Both the position numbers and the translations under genes were made by a program. A DNA stretch of 64,000 bases from Croceivirga sp. Its GTDB lineage: Bacteria; Bacteroidota; Bacteroidia; Flavobacteriales; Flavobacteriaceae. The stretch lies in contig JANQRG010000043.1 of assembly GCA_028284665.1 (NCBI GenBank), forward strand, positions 1-64,000, in the 5' to 3' direction. Below, one piece after another: positions 9,627-19,338 of the stretch. The notes beneath the pieces are model-generated. The model saw only the letters and a list, made by a program, of their open reading frames with translations, did not search any database and was not told the DNA's origin. Position 1 is the stretch's first letter, and each line of letters begins with the position of its first letter.

Positions 9627-11429
9627 TTATTGGTCAAGGTTCATAACGGACTGTACTTCTTCTTGTGACAACGCCTTGTTGAACAAGCGCAGTTCATCAA
9701 TGTAGCTCAAGTCCGACCGATGATTCCACTCGGTAAACCTTGGTTCCCCGGAAGCGATAGATAAGATATCGCACCCTGTCCAGTCAACTCCTGTAAACGC
9801 ACCTTGTGCAACTACCTCGCCATCGATGTAAACAACACATTCCGTGTTTGAGATAGTAAATGCCAAATGGACCCACTCTGCGGTATCACTTGCAATTGAA
9901 GCCGTGGCTCCTCCGTCAAACCAACTATCTGCGGTACCGTTACCTACATTCAATTTGAAGACCTGGCCATCACCTCCTGCTTCCCTAAAGAAGCGGAAGC
10001 CATTGGTCCTCAAATTTTGAACATCCGGGAACTCGTCTCTTTCCGTATCCGGTGGCCCCATAACTAAAACACCCGCCCTGTCAGGCTCAGCATTCAATTT
10101 ATACCACATAGTGGCGCTAAATTCTTCTGTAGTCAATCCATTAGTAGGGAAGGTCAAATAGGAATCCGTAGCACCGGCGTAAGCATCGCTGCCTGCCGCA
10201 CCGTCTCCTGTAAAGCCTGGATTTCCTTCCGAGGTCGCTTCAGTATCGGTAAAAAGGTTTTTGTAGTCACCATCAAACGGCATATAGAACATTTCACCAT
10301 CAAAAGTGGCATCGTACAAAGGAGGGGCTACCCCCGAGTCATCCTGAATAATCGTTTGTACTTCTTCTTGTGTAATTGCCCTATCAAAAATCCGTAGCTC
10401 ATCCATATAGCTTTCATCGGACCAGTGGTTCCAGCCTGTGAAGTTCGGTGCCCCGGACATGATGGACAGAATATCACAGTCCGTCCAATCTACACCGCCA
10501 ATGAGAGGTCCTTCCCGTACAATTTCACCATCAATATAAACTACAGCCTCGGTATTGGAAATTGTAAAGGCCATATTGACCCATTTATCTGCAGCGGGAT
10601 CCACATCGGCTGCTTCACCTCCATCGAACCATGTGCCAGAATCACCAGAGCCTACGTTGAGTTTGAAACGTTGCATTCCTCCTGCATTTTCCCTAAAGAA
10701 CCGAAACCCTTTGGTGAGATCATTACCCCCCGTGTCATTTAAGGGAGGGCTCATTACCAAAATACCGGCACGGTCCGGTACTGCATTTATCTTTACCCAA
10801 AAAATGGCACTAAACTCTGCATTTTTAAATCGGTCGGTAGAAAAGGTTAAATAGGAATCAGAGGCACCGGAATATGCACTGGGACCGTTGAGGCTCTCAT
10901 TGGTGAATCCTGGATTGCCTTCCATAGTAGGTCTCTCAAAACTAATAAGATCCGTGTAGTCGCCATCAAAGGGAACGTATAAGATTTCTCCATCGTACTT
11001 GGGGATGTAAGCAGGTTCCTTTACAAAAGTGGTAGTTTCGGTTGTGGTCTTTCCATCCAAGTCCGTTGCGGAAACCGCAAACTCGTGCATTCCATCATCA
11101 ATCCCATCATACACCAAATCCTCTACGACAAGGCGACGATAGTCCTTAAAACTGGAATAACTGGCTATTTGTATACCATCCATGATCACTGTTACGGATG
11201 CCAATTCAATATCATCGGTGGCCTCAAAACGGATAGGTACGCTGGTTAATGCTTCATTTACCTTTAATGATAACCCATCAGCGGGGGAATTGATAGTAAT
11301 CTGGGGGGCAGAGGCATCCTGCCCCGGATCGACTTCGGTAATACCGTCTATACCCTGGTCACAGCCGTATAAGAACAATACGGCAATTAAAACTGTAGTA
11401 CTATATTTTAGTTTTTTCATCTTTTCCAC
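9627..11429 (-). CDS. Double LamG-domain surface glycan-binding lipoprotein
   Basis: A 600-residue lipoprotein (FLYGCDQG) directly after SusD. Residues about 42-140 form an Ig-like domain (APQITINSPADG to TTETTTFVKE). Two tandem concanavalin A/LamG-like domains follow, about 145-370 and 382-600. They are clear internal duplicates: EILYVPFDGDYTDL and EMFYMPFDGDYKNL, PDRAGILVM and PDRAGVLVM, GVDWTDCDILSI and GVDWTGCDILSI, and a shared FDRAIT/FNKALSQEEVQ ending. Position after SusCD and the domain type suggest a SusE/F-like outer-surface binding protein for the glycan. An initiation at the internal Met4 is equally possible. There are no catalytic motifs. Confidence 0.85.
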   Translation of the reverse strand: MEKMKKLKYSTTVLIAVLFLYGCDQGIDGITEVDPGQDASAPQITINSPADGLSLKVNEALTSVPIRFEATDDIELASVTVIMDGIQIASYSSFKDYRRLVVEDLVYDGIDDGMHEFAVSATDLDGKTTTETTTFVKEPAYIPKYDGEILYVPFDGDYTDLISFERPTMEGNPGFTNESLNGPSAYSGASDSYLTFSTDRFKNAEFSAIFWVKINAVPDRAGILVMSPPLNDTGGNDLTKGFRFFRENAGGMQRFKLNVGSGDSGTWFDGGEAADVDPAADKWVNMAFTISNTEAVVYIDGEIVREGPLIGGVDWTDCDILSIMSGAPNFTGWNHWSDESYMDELRIFDRAITQEEVQTIIQDDSGVAPPLYDATFDGEMFYMPFDGDYKNLFTDTEATSEGNPGFTGDGAAGSDAYAGATDSYLTFPTNGLTTEEFSATMWYKLNAEPDRAGVLVMGPPDTERDEFPDVQNLRTNGFRFFREAGGDGQVFKLNVGNGTADSWFDGGATASIASDTAEWVHLAFTISNTECVVYIDGEVVAQGAFTGVDWTGCDILSIASGEPRFTEWNHRSDLSYIDELRLFNKALSQEEVQSVMNLDQ

Positions 11430-11434
11430 AATTT

Positions 11435-12988
11435 TTATCTGTTATTCACTATATCAACCAAAATGGGGAACTCATCCAATTGTTCTTGGTGGTAGGTCAC
11501 AAAGGCTCTGTCCGGTGTAAAGACCCTTCCTCCGTAACTCAATTCATCGTTTCTGCCTAATCTAACCATATCAAAAAAGCGTTTGCCCCATTCCATGGCC
11601 AGTTCCGCATACTTTTCATCGACCACATCGTCCAGCGTAACACCGGTCAAAGCAGGCATTCCAGCACGAGCCCTTACCAAATTCACAGCCTGATCGGCGG
11701 TAAGGCCGGAGCCGGGAGCACCTTGAAGCAAGGCCTCTGCATACATCAATAGTGTTTCTGCGTAGCGAAATACGATGTAGTTTTTGTTACTACCGTAGGC
11801 CGTACGTCCTGGAATCAACTGATTGGTCGGCATATAGTGTTTTCCACTGGAAAATATGGAACGAACCTCGGCAGTATTGGTGTCACCATCCCTTGTAGTG
11901 GGAGAAACAATGGCCGGTAAGGTGGCCTCAGTGTATGGCGTAGTGGCTATAAGGCTATCGATTCCTTTTTGACTAAAGAATACAGAAGTCTCTAAACGCA
12001 CATTTTCTCCCCTGTCCAACATGAACTCCACGAATTTTAAAGTGGGTTCGAAAAACCCCCAGCCATTACTGGCGCCAGCAATTGCCGGATTCCAGGATTG
12101 CGGGCCATACGGGTTATAAAGATGTGACACACGGTCTCCCTGGCCTTGTCCAAAATCCGAATATTGGAACTCGAACAAGCTTTCATCGCTTAGCTTACCG
12201 GGTGTTTTGAACAGTTCATAAAAATCATCAAAAAGGCTGAATTTGCCCGAATTGATTATCTGACCCGTAGCGTTAGCCACAGCCTGATAGTTCTCCAATT
12301 CCTGATTTGCTGCAGCCTTTAGCATTAGTGCTGTATATACAGTGACTCCGCCGGGCAGATCGGTACGTTCGTTGGGACGCAAATCCGGTAGAAGAGGAAT
12401 GGCCTCGTCCATTTGATCGGAAATATGTTGCATCACCTCATCTTTGGTTGGCACCTCAGCGATATCTTCAAAAGCGCTTAGGTCCGAAGATTCAGGGATA
12501 AAGACATCTCCATATACCTGTGAAAGTTGAAAGAGCAATAAGGCCCTTAAGACCTTGGCCTCTGCAATATATTGATTGCCCAACGCAATACCTCCGTCAT
12601 TTGCAAATTCCTGATACCTTTCAATCTGCTCCATTCCGGTATGTGCCGTAATGATATCGGTATAATACGTTTCCCATAATGTTCGAGAACCGAAAAAAGA
12701 ATTGTCATAAATGTAGCGGTCTTGGTTTATAAGTCCCTGTTGATCACCTGCTGCGTTTACATCATCACCTCGGGTAGAAACTACCAAAGGTTGTTCCCAT
12801 CCCCGGTTATTGACCTCACGATAAATTCCAACAAGAGAGAAAATCATATCTTCTGTCCTTGAAAAATCGGCTCCCCCGCTAAAATCCTTATTAAGTTGGG
12901 GCTGGTCCAATTCTTCCGTACAAGCTGTAAGTAGTATTCCAACGAAAACCAAAAACAAGGGTAACACTTTCATTTTTAAATGTATCAT
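11435..12988 (-). CDS. SusD/RagB-family outer-membrane lipoprotein
   Basis: A 517-residue SusD-like protein with lipobox LLTACTEELDQP and TPR-type helices. It carries the conserved C-terminal stretch NYIVFRYAETLLMYAEALL, an LVRARAGMP motif and EWGKRFFDMVRLGR near the end. SusD proteins form the lid of the TonB-dependent transporter at the cell surface and bind oligosaccharide. The gene lies 11 bases after susC. A second possible start is the Met at 12973, which sits closer to the hydrophobic signal. Confidence 0.95.
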   Translation of the reverse strand: MIHLKMKVLPLFLVFVGILLTACTEELDQPQLNKDFSGGADFSRTEDMIFSLVGIYREVNNRGWEQPLVVSTRGDDVNAAGDQQGLINQDRYIYDNSFFGSRTLWETYYTDIITAHTGMEQIERYQEFANDGGIALGNQYIAEAKVLRALLLFQLSQVYGDVFIPESSDLSAFEDIAEVPTKDEVMQHISDQMDEAIPLLPDLRPNERTDLPGGVTVYTALMLKAAANQELENYQAVANATGQIINSGKFSLFDDFYELFKTPGKLSDESLFEFQYSDFGQGQGDRVSHLYNPYGPQSWNPAIAGASNGWGFFEPTLKFVEFMLDRGENVRLETSVFFSQKGIDSLIATTPYTEATLPAIVSPTTRDGDTNTAEVRSIFSSGKHYMPTNQLIPGRTAYGSNKNYIVFRYAETLLMYAEALLQGAPGSGLTADQAVNLVRARAGMPALTGVTLDDVVDEKYAELAMEWGKRFFDMVRLGRNDELSYGGRVFTPDRAFVTYHQEQLDEFPILVDIVNNR

Positions 12989-12999
12989 AGCTAGTTTTT

Positions 13000-15900
13000 T
13001 TAAATTTTAATGTTCATGCCAAACGTATATACTCCGGCTATAGGATAGGTTTCTTGATCCCTACCATCCCCAACCTCAGGTGAGAAACCATTGTAATCAA
13101 ACAAGGTTAGGGGTCGTTCAGCAGTTACGTAAAATCGGATCCTTGGTGCAAATTTTCCCGATAATTCGGGTAAAGTATATCCCAAGGTCACGTTCTGAAG
13201 GCGTACAAAGTCGCCATCTTCAACAAAAAAACTGTTCAGGAATTCATTACTCCAGGAGTTTTTTATCCCACGGGCAGAGGGATAACTATTGGTACTTCCC
13301 GGACCTGTCCATCGGTTCAGAGCAAAATCCCGGTCAATATTGGGATCCGGTGTTTGCCGTATGGCAAAGCGTCTTATGTTGGCAATAACATTGCCTCCCT
13401 GTCCAATTACGTTCAAGGAAAAATCGAAGGCTTTGTAATTAACCCCCAGGTTGAAGCCGAAGGTATAGGAAGGCAAATACGAACCAAGGTCTACCCTGTC
13501 CTGCGCATCAATTAATCCATCTCCGTTATGATCTACATATCTCAAATCACCAGGTTCAATGGTCCGTCCTCCTGCGATTGCAGCAACTGCCGCGGGATCG
13601 GATTGGATCTCTTCAGGGGTCTGGTATACTCCATCCACCTCAAGTCCAAAAAAGTGATTTATGGATCGCCCCACTATGGACCGTTGAGCTGCATCACCGC
13701 CGGTAAGTAAATTTTCCTGACCATCCAGGTCCAACACTTCGTTTTTTAAGGTAGCAATATTGCCTCCGATTGTATAGCTAAAATCCGGTGAAACCTGCTT
13801 GGTCCAATTCAGTGCCAGCTCAAAACCCGAATTCCTGATTTCCCCAACGTTCTGTCTCAATTCCCCGGCTACCAAAAGTCTGGACACGGGAATTACCGCA
13901 TCCTTGGTATCCCTGATGTAATAATCAGATTCAAGGGTCAATTGGTTATCGAACAATCTAGCGGTAATGCCAAAGTTGGTTTCCGCAGTTCTTTCCCACC
14001 GCAGGGCTACAAAATCACTACTTGTGACCGTTCCTGAAAAGGGTGTGTCGCCAAAGTTTGCAAGTACTTCTTCGGAGGTAATGTCTCCCTCGCTGGCCGC
14101 GACGTTGGCATTCCCCAATTCTCCCCAACTGGCTCTTAACTTCAAGAAATCGAAAATTCCATTGTTCTTCATAAAGGACTCTTCAGAAACTACCCAGCCC
14201 GCACCAAAAGCAGGGAAATACCCCCATTTTTCTTGATATTTACTTGTGCCATCTGCTCTAAATGTGCCGTACAATAGATATTTATTGTCAAAATTGTAGG
14301 CAACACGACTGAAATAGGAAAGGAAATATTCCCGTCTTCCATCGTCCCCGGTAACCCTTGTATTGTTTTCCACATCTACAATGGTTTGGGCCTGATCCAG
14401 GAAATAAGCTTCATCCCCAATCCCGGGACCTGTTGGGAAATTCAATCCTTTTGCTTCAAGTAGTTCAAAGGAAAGGTCCCTAAATGCCGTGCCCGCCAGC
14501 ACAGTTAGGTTATGCTTTCCAAAACTGTCCGTATACGTCAGGGTATTATCCCAGGTCTGCTCTGAGAAGGTTTCATTCCTTTTTATCAATTCTGCATTTT
14601 CCCGGAAGGCATCGCCTTGTCCGAAGAAAAAGGGGAATCTAAGTTCCCTGGTCTCTACGGTTTCAAAGTTGTGATAATATGCTGTTCTAAAAATCAATTT
14701 TTCAGGAACCACCTGGTAACTAAGATTCAGGGACGTAAATGTATTTCTTGTTCTATCCCTAAATTCTGCATTTTCCATAAGCGGAAAAGGGTTTTGTGGC
14801 CCCCTATACCCTAAATCCTGGGCATTGGCATATGGTCTGGGGAACGCGTCTGTTTTGGAAGGGTCAAGAACCGGCATGGTGGGTACTGCGGAATATGCCC
14901 TTGCAAAAGCTGTTTCCTCCGGACGGTAACGGGTGGCGTTGCTAAAAAGAGTAGAAATTCCTACCTGTAGTCTGTCACTTAGATCTACGTTGAACTTCCC
15001 CCTAATGTTAAATCTTTCAAATTCATTCTTCATGCGGAGTACCCCTTCCTGCTCAAAATAGTTCAATCCCAAGGCATAGGTCGAGTTTTCCGATCCCCCT
15101 GTAGCCCCCAAACTATGGTTCTGTATAAGTGCATGGCGCAAGATAAGATCGTACCAATCTGTATTTACTGCCGGTAAATTGGGATTGATCCTGCTCCGGC
15201 CATAGCGTTGTATGGCATTTTCGATAAACTGAGCTTCCGCCTCGGAACCCGAATCCCTTGCAACAGCTGCAAATTGTTCGGTGTTGGACAGCCTTACAAT
15301 GTTTTGGGCAACTTGAACACCTTGATAGCCATCATAAGTGATTTGGGGTTTCTGGTTAGTTTTACCGGATTTAGTTTCGATAATGACCACACCGTTGGCC
15401 GCCCTTACGCCATAAATAGCTGAAGCGGAGGCATCCTTGAGTACCGAAATGGTCTCGATATCCTCACTATTCAAAAAATCGATGTCATCGTAAAAAGCAC
15501 CATCAACAATAAAGAGTGGTGTTGAAGGATCGAAATCATCTCCGATATTGTTGTCATAGGATCCAATACCCCTAACCCGGATAGTAGGTGCCGCACCGGG
15601 AGCACCATTGGTGACCACCTGTAAACCGGCCACCTTACCCTGCAAGGACTGCATGGGTGCAGCTGCAGGGGTTTTGGTAATATCTTCCGATCCAACTGTG
15701 GTTATGGCTCCGGTCAAATCAGCTTTCTTCTGTGTACCATAACCTACTACTACAACCTCATCCAATAATTGTGAATCCTCCTGTAAGGCTACATTGATCA
15801 CTGTTTGCCCGTTGATGGCTACTTCCCGGGAAGTAAAACCAATGTAACTAATAACGAGTATGCCGTCAGGAGGAATGTCATTTAAAGTATAATTGCCATC

Positions 15901-16071
15901 GAAGTCGGTTTGTACCCCTGTTGTAGTACCTTTTAGAATCACATTAGCACCCGGCATTGGTTGCCCTTGATCATCTGTTACTGTTCCAGAAACTGTAATG
16001 CCATCTTGAGCAAACACTACCAGTTGAAACAATAAAAACGAGATTAATAAAACTGCGCTTTTAAATTTCAT
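13000..16071 (-). CDS. SusC/RagA-family TonB-dependent outer-membrane transporter
   Basis: A 1023-residue receptor with a signal peptide (QLVVFAQDG), then a carboxypeptidase-regulatory-like domain (about 27-100; GTVTDDQGQPMPGANVILKG). The TonB-box region LDEVVVVGYGTQKKADLTG follows, then the plug (PLFIVDGAFYDD, ILKDASASAIYGVRAANGV-type block) and a 22-strand-type barrel ending YTFGMNIKI. This is the energy-dependent importer of the operon and its first gene, so the promoter lies in 16072-16307. With SusD it would bring in glucan fragments for GH144/GH3 digestion. Confidence 0.96.
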   Translation of the reverse strand: MKFKSAVLLISFLLFQLVVFAQDGITVSGTVTDDQGQPMPGANVILKGTTTGVQTDFDGNYTLNDIPPDGILVISYIGFTSREVAINGQTVINVALQEDSQLLDEVVVVGYGTQKKADLTGAITTVGSEDITKTPAAAPMQSLQGKVAGLQVVTNGAPGAAPTIRVRGIGSYDNNIGDDFDPSTPLFIVDGAFYDDIDFLNSEDIETISVLKDASASAIYGVRAANGVVIIETKSGKTNQKPQITYDGYQGVQVAQNIVRLSNTEQFAAVARDSGSEAEAQFIENAIQRYGRSRINPNLPAVNTDWYDLILRHALIQNHSLGATGGSENSTYALGLNYFEQEGVLRMKNEFERFNIRGKFNVDLSDRLQVGISTLFSNATRYRPEETAFARAYSAVPTMPVLDPSKTDAFPRPYANAQDLGYRGPQNPFPLMENAEFRDRTRNTFTSLNLSYQVVPEKLIFRTAYYHNFETVETRELRFPFFFGQGDAFRENAELIKRNETFSEQTWDNTLTYTDSFGKHNLTVLAGTAFRDLSFELLEAKGLNFPTGPGIGDEAYFLDQAQTIVDVENNTRVTGDDGRREYFLSYFSRVAYNFDNKYLLYGTFRADGTSKYQEKWGYFPAFGAGWVVSEESFMKNNGIFDFLKLRASWGELGNANVAASEGDITSEEVLANFGDTPFSGTVTSSDFVALRWERTAETNFGITARLFDNQLTLESDYYIRDTKDAVIPVSRLLVAGELRQNVGEIRNSGFELALNWTKQVSPDFSYTIGGNIATLKNEVLDLDGQENLLTGGDAAQRSIVGRSINHFFGLEVDGVYQTPEEIQSDPAAVAAIAGGRTIEPGDLRYVDHNGDGLIDAQDRVDLGSYLPSYTFGFNLGVNYKAFDFSLNVIGQGGNVIANIRRFAIRQTPDPNIDRDFALNRWTGPGSTNSYPSARGIKNSWSNEFLNSFFVEDGDFVRLQNVTLGYTLPELSGKFAPRIRFYVTAERPLTLFDYNGFSPEVGDGRDQETYPIAGVYTFGMNIKI

Positions 16072-16307
16072 GATTGCTTAAAAATTGAGTTAGATTATTA
16101 CTAATGTAGCAATACGACTATCCTTTTAACTATCCTGGCATTACATAAAAATTACATCATACTACAACGTTTTCGAAAAACTACATTTACAAAGGCTTAA
16201 CAGTAGTGGTAGCGTAAAAAGAGAAAGAATTTTTAACAGAGTGATGTAGTAGTGATGTACTGCTGTTTTCGCTATTCTTTAGCCTTGTTGGTCGTGCAAA
16301 AAGGGGG
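16072..16307 (-). promoter_or_regulatory. Promoter region of the susC operon with direct repeat
   Basis: The 236 bases between the regulator's stop and susC hold no gene. An 11-base direct repeat occurs at 16241-16262 (GTGATGTAGTA then GTGATGTACTG). Related complementary words ATTACATCA (from 16151) and ACTACA occur closer to susC. The same TGATGTAGT word is found twice upstream of the divergent GH43 gene. A binding site for the regulator at 16308-19067 is the simplest explanation; this has not been tested. Confidence 0.5.
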
Positions 16308-19067
16308 TTAAAAAGTAATTAGAAAGTTGGATAAGTTCTTCGAAGTGTCAATTTCCAACTTTTTTCTAAGCCTGTAACGATGTATCTCTACCCCACGAAT
16401 TGAGATAGCCATTAATGGAGCAATTTCTTTAGTAGAAAGATTCATTTTTAGGTAAGCGCAAAGTTTTAGATCTTTTGGAGTAAGATTGGGGTATTCTTTC
16501 AGTAATCTCTCAAAAAAGTCTTCGTGTAGCTCCTTGAAATTAACTTCAAATCTCTTCCAATCTTCCGTGTCCTGAATAGAGTTATCGAGCTTTTTGATGA
16601 ATGAACGGTAACGCTGTGAGTTGGAGAATTTCTCTTTATTGAGCACCAACAGGTTCTTCAATTCCAAAATCATTTCGTTTTTCTTGGCAATGTTCAAGGT
16701 TGTACTCGCCAGCTCATTTTGTTTGGCTTTAACTTCCCTCGCTAGTTTCTCGCGTTCAAGTCCGGCTAACTTTTCTTCTTGTTCTTTTTTTAATTTGAGC
16801 TCCAATTCCCGCTGTTTACGCTGTAATTTTCTTCGATTGTACCAACGTACCACGGCAATAGATACAAGACTCAACGTCAGATACATGGCAATCATCAGAT
16901 TGGAAAGAAACCAAGGTCGTGCTATTGTAAAGTCTATGACAACAGGTTCTGATACTTCGTTGTCCATACCTACTGTAGCAACCTCTAGTTTATAGGTACC
17001 ATGAGGAAGATTTTGAAATTGTATGACTCCATTTTCGGCATATGCAGAATACATCTCTACTCCCTGTAGCTTGTAGCGGTAACGCGCTTGCATTAGCTTT
17101 GGGGCAGCCACTTGTACCGTGATCATTCGTGAACTGGGATAGCGCATTACAACATTGGTTGAAGATGGCGGGTACAACTGCCTTTCATCTTTAATCAATG
17201 TAATAACCGGTTTGGGCAATACCAAGCTGTCCAACTGCTCTTTTAAGTTGTTGGGCTGTATTTTGGCAAAGCCATCATTAAGTGTTGCTACCAGTGTATT
17301 ATCTCCGGTACGAATCATTTTTTGGGAATCCGGAGCCAATCTTTGCCGTAGGGGTAAATCGGTTATCAACAAACTATCCGATTTTAGATCTGTACTAATT
17401 ACTTTCTTGTCACCGTCACCCTCCACAAACCAAAAATGATCTTTATCTACCAAAAGCAGTTCTTTGCCATTAAATTTTTGGAACTCATTAAAGATGATAA
17501 TTACATCTCGTATCGCATCATACTTGAACCATTGTCCTTCACTATAAAAGACAATTTGGTTTTTGATTTTGTAAATCTTTATGTTGTATTCGCTCGGCGC
17601 TCCCCTATCGTTGTAGTTTTCAATTTTTGAAACAGCACTGTACTCATTATTAAGGTGGACCCTGTGCAGCCCTTTGTAGGGATGTGCCGCCCATACTACG
17701 TTGGGGCTCTCAAAGCAAAGTTGCTTCACCGGAAAATCTATTCCTTGTAACCTGTTTACTGCCCACTTGCCTTCGGGATCCTTACGGAATCTGGCAAGGC
17801 CATTATAGGTGCCCTGGAGATAGGTGTTGGTTTGTTCAGGTACCTTTTTGATTTCGTACCCTCCCGAAACGTCGGATATTTTAGTAAAGCCGTTATTGTT
17901 AATACTATATGTTCCTGTATTGTGCCCGCAAAACAGATCGCCTCCTACCTTTTCTAAATCCCAAACATGGCCAAGAGATCCATTGACGAATTTTAGATCA
18001 TTATCCTCAAAATAGAAAACACCTGTGTTGCTTCCCAGATACAGCCTGTTTTCATGTTCAACAATGTCATAAACCATTCCTAGAGCTCCCGAGTAATCTG
18101 TGTAATAGGTTATTGGTGAGTTGAGCCTTGCCCTTGCAATACCATTATCTAACCCAAGCCATAACTGATCTTGGAACCGTGCCATTGAAAGGACCGTGTT
18201 GTTTTGTAAGCCAGATGCCTTATTAAGTATCTTGAAGGTATTTTGAGCCAAATCCAGTAGGTATACCCCATTTTTAATAGTACCAAAGGCAATTTTTTCC
18301 GGGCTTAATACCAACATTTTGTTTAGTTGGTGCTGCCTTAGATCATTAGTAATTATCAGTTTTAACGGTTGTAGTCCCTCTCCATCAAAAAAATAGCATC
18401 CATTGAGCTTGGTACCCACCAACAGCCCTTCTTCCCATAAGATCATATCTGTAATGGTCTTCCCACGTAAAAGTTCCTGATCGCTAATGGGAACCATTTT
18501 GTTGTTTTTTAGCCTGGACAGCCCTTGGTTCCCTCCAGCCACTATGATATCCCCTTTGTAAAGTACAATATCAGAAATAACTTCAGTAGGATTTAAAACT
18601 TCTACCTTTCCCGCTTCGTAAATATAGATGGATGAAAAGGAACGAAAGAGTATGGCATTCCCAACCGGAAGTATCTTCCAAAATTCTTCACTGGTAAACT
18701 CATGCCCTTTTATAAGATGAGTCAAGGAGGTATAGTCCAGGGTGCCCAGTTGGTTTTTTTTCCAATACCCAAATTCTTCGTAGGAGCCGGTATAGACTTT
18801 ATCTTCCACCACAGCAACAGACCGTATCGTGGTCTTATTGGGTAATTTATACAACTGCCATTCCTCCCCATTAAAAAACAAAAGCCCTTTATTATTTGCT
18901 ATAAAAAGTTCTCCGTCGGCATTGGCAGCAACATCCCAATTTTTGCTTCCCCCATTATACTCTAACAAGCTGTAATTATAAATTGGTGGTAGAAGATTTT
19001 GCCCATAACCAAATACCACTGAGACAAACAAAATTAAGATCACCTTTATCTGTCGGTATCGAAACAT
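16308..19067 (-). CDS. Membrane-spanning sensor/transcription regulator (propeller, Y_Y_Y, LuxR-type HTH)
   Basis: A 919-residue protein. It has a signal peptide (VSVVFGYGQN) and a long periplasmic region of propeller-like repeats (NGLLFFNG, TYNGLARF, AAHPYKGLHRV). A Y_Y_Y-type domain follows (YRYKLQGVEMYSAYAENG, about 650-720), then one membrane segment near 735. Next come a Lys/Glu-rich coiled coil and a C-terminal helix-turn-helix of the LuxR/GerE type (LTPKDLKLCAYLKMNLSTKEI, RGVEIHRYRLRKKL). It lacks histidine kinase and receiver domains, so it is not a classical hybrid two-component system; it resembles one-piece regulators common in flavobacterial sugar loci. Lying between two divergent operons, it probably senses the glycan fragment in the periplasm and controls both. 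Confidence 0.9.
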   Translation of the reverse strand: MFRYRQIKVILILFVSVVFGYGQNLLPPIYNYSLLEYNGGSKNWDVAANADGELFIANNKGLLFFNGEEWQLYKLPNKTTIRSVAVVEDKVYTGSYEEFGYWKKNQLGTLDYTSLTHLIKGHEFTSEEFWKILPVGNAILFRSFSSIYIYEAGKVEVLNPTEVISDIVLYKGDIIVAGGNQGLSRLKNNKMVPISDQELLRGKTITDMILWEEGLLVGTKLNGCYFFDGEGLQPLKLIITNDLRQHQLNKMLVLSPEKIAFGTIKNGVYLLDLAQNTFKILNKASGLQNNTVLSMARFQDQLWLGLDNGIARARLNSPITYYTDYSGALGMVYDIVEHENRLYLGSNTGVFYFEDNDLKFVNGSLGHVWDLEKVGGDLFCGHNTGTYSINNNGFTKISDVSGGYEIKKVPEQTNTYLQGTYNGLARFRKDPEGKWAVNRLQGIDFPVKQLCFESPNVVWAAHPYKGLHRVHLNNEYSAVSKIENYNDRGAPSEYNIKIYKIKNQIVFYSEGQWFKYDAIRDVIIIFNEFQKFNGKELLLVDKDHFWFVEGDGDKKVISTDLKSDSLLITDLPLRQRLAPDSQKMIRTGDNTLVATLNDGFAKIQPNNLKEQLDSLVLPKPVITLIKDERQLYPPSSTNVVMRYPSSRMITVQVAAPKLMQARYRYKLQGVEMYSAYAENGVIQFQNLPHGTYKLEVATVGMDNEVSEPVVIDFTIARPWFLSNLMIAMYLTLSLVSIAVVRWYNRRKLQRKQRELELKLKKEQEEKLAGLEREKLAREVKAKQNELASTTLNIAKKNEMILELKNLLVLNKEKFSNSQRYRSFIKKLDNSIQDTEDWKRFEVNFKELHEDFFERLLKEYPNLTPKDLKLCAYLKMNLSTKEIAPLMAISIRGVEIHRYRLRKKLEIDTSKNLSNFLITF

Positions 19068-19338
19068 TTTTATAGAAATTCTGTAGAAATTGAAGATACA
19101 AAACTATATCGATCAAAAATATGCTGGCAAACGAAACCACTTTAATTTCTTTGCACGAAGGTCATCTTCGTAGTTGAAATGTAAGTATTGCGTAAGGGCA
19201 TTTCAATTGTTTGATGTAGTGTTAAACCTTTAAGAAAGTAGAAAAAAATAATCTTGAAGTAACTTTTGATGTAGTCCTTTTTTTTGATGATGTATTGTAC
19301 TTGTATAACTTGAGAAGCATTAAAGATTATCGATCCCT
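19068..19338 (+). promoter_or_regulatory. Divergent promoter region with TTGATGTAGT repeats
   Basis: The 271 bases between the regulator and the GH43-like gene contain no gene. The exact 10-mer TTGATGTAGT occurs at 19211-19220 and 19266-19275, a centre spacing of 55 bases. A partial third copy TGATGTA is at 19288-19294. The core TGATGTAGT also occurs at 16242-16250 in front of susC. The repeats lie 65-130 bases upstream of the GH43 start, where an activator site would be expected. Confidence 0.5.
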
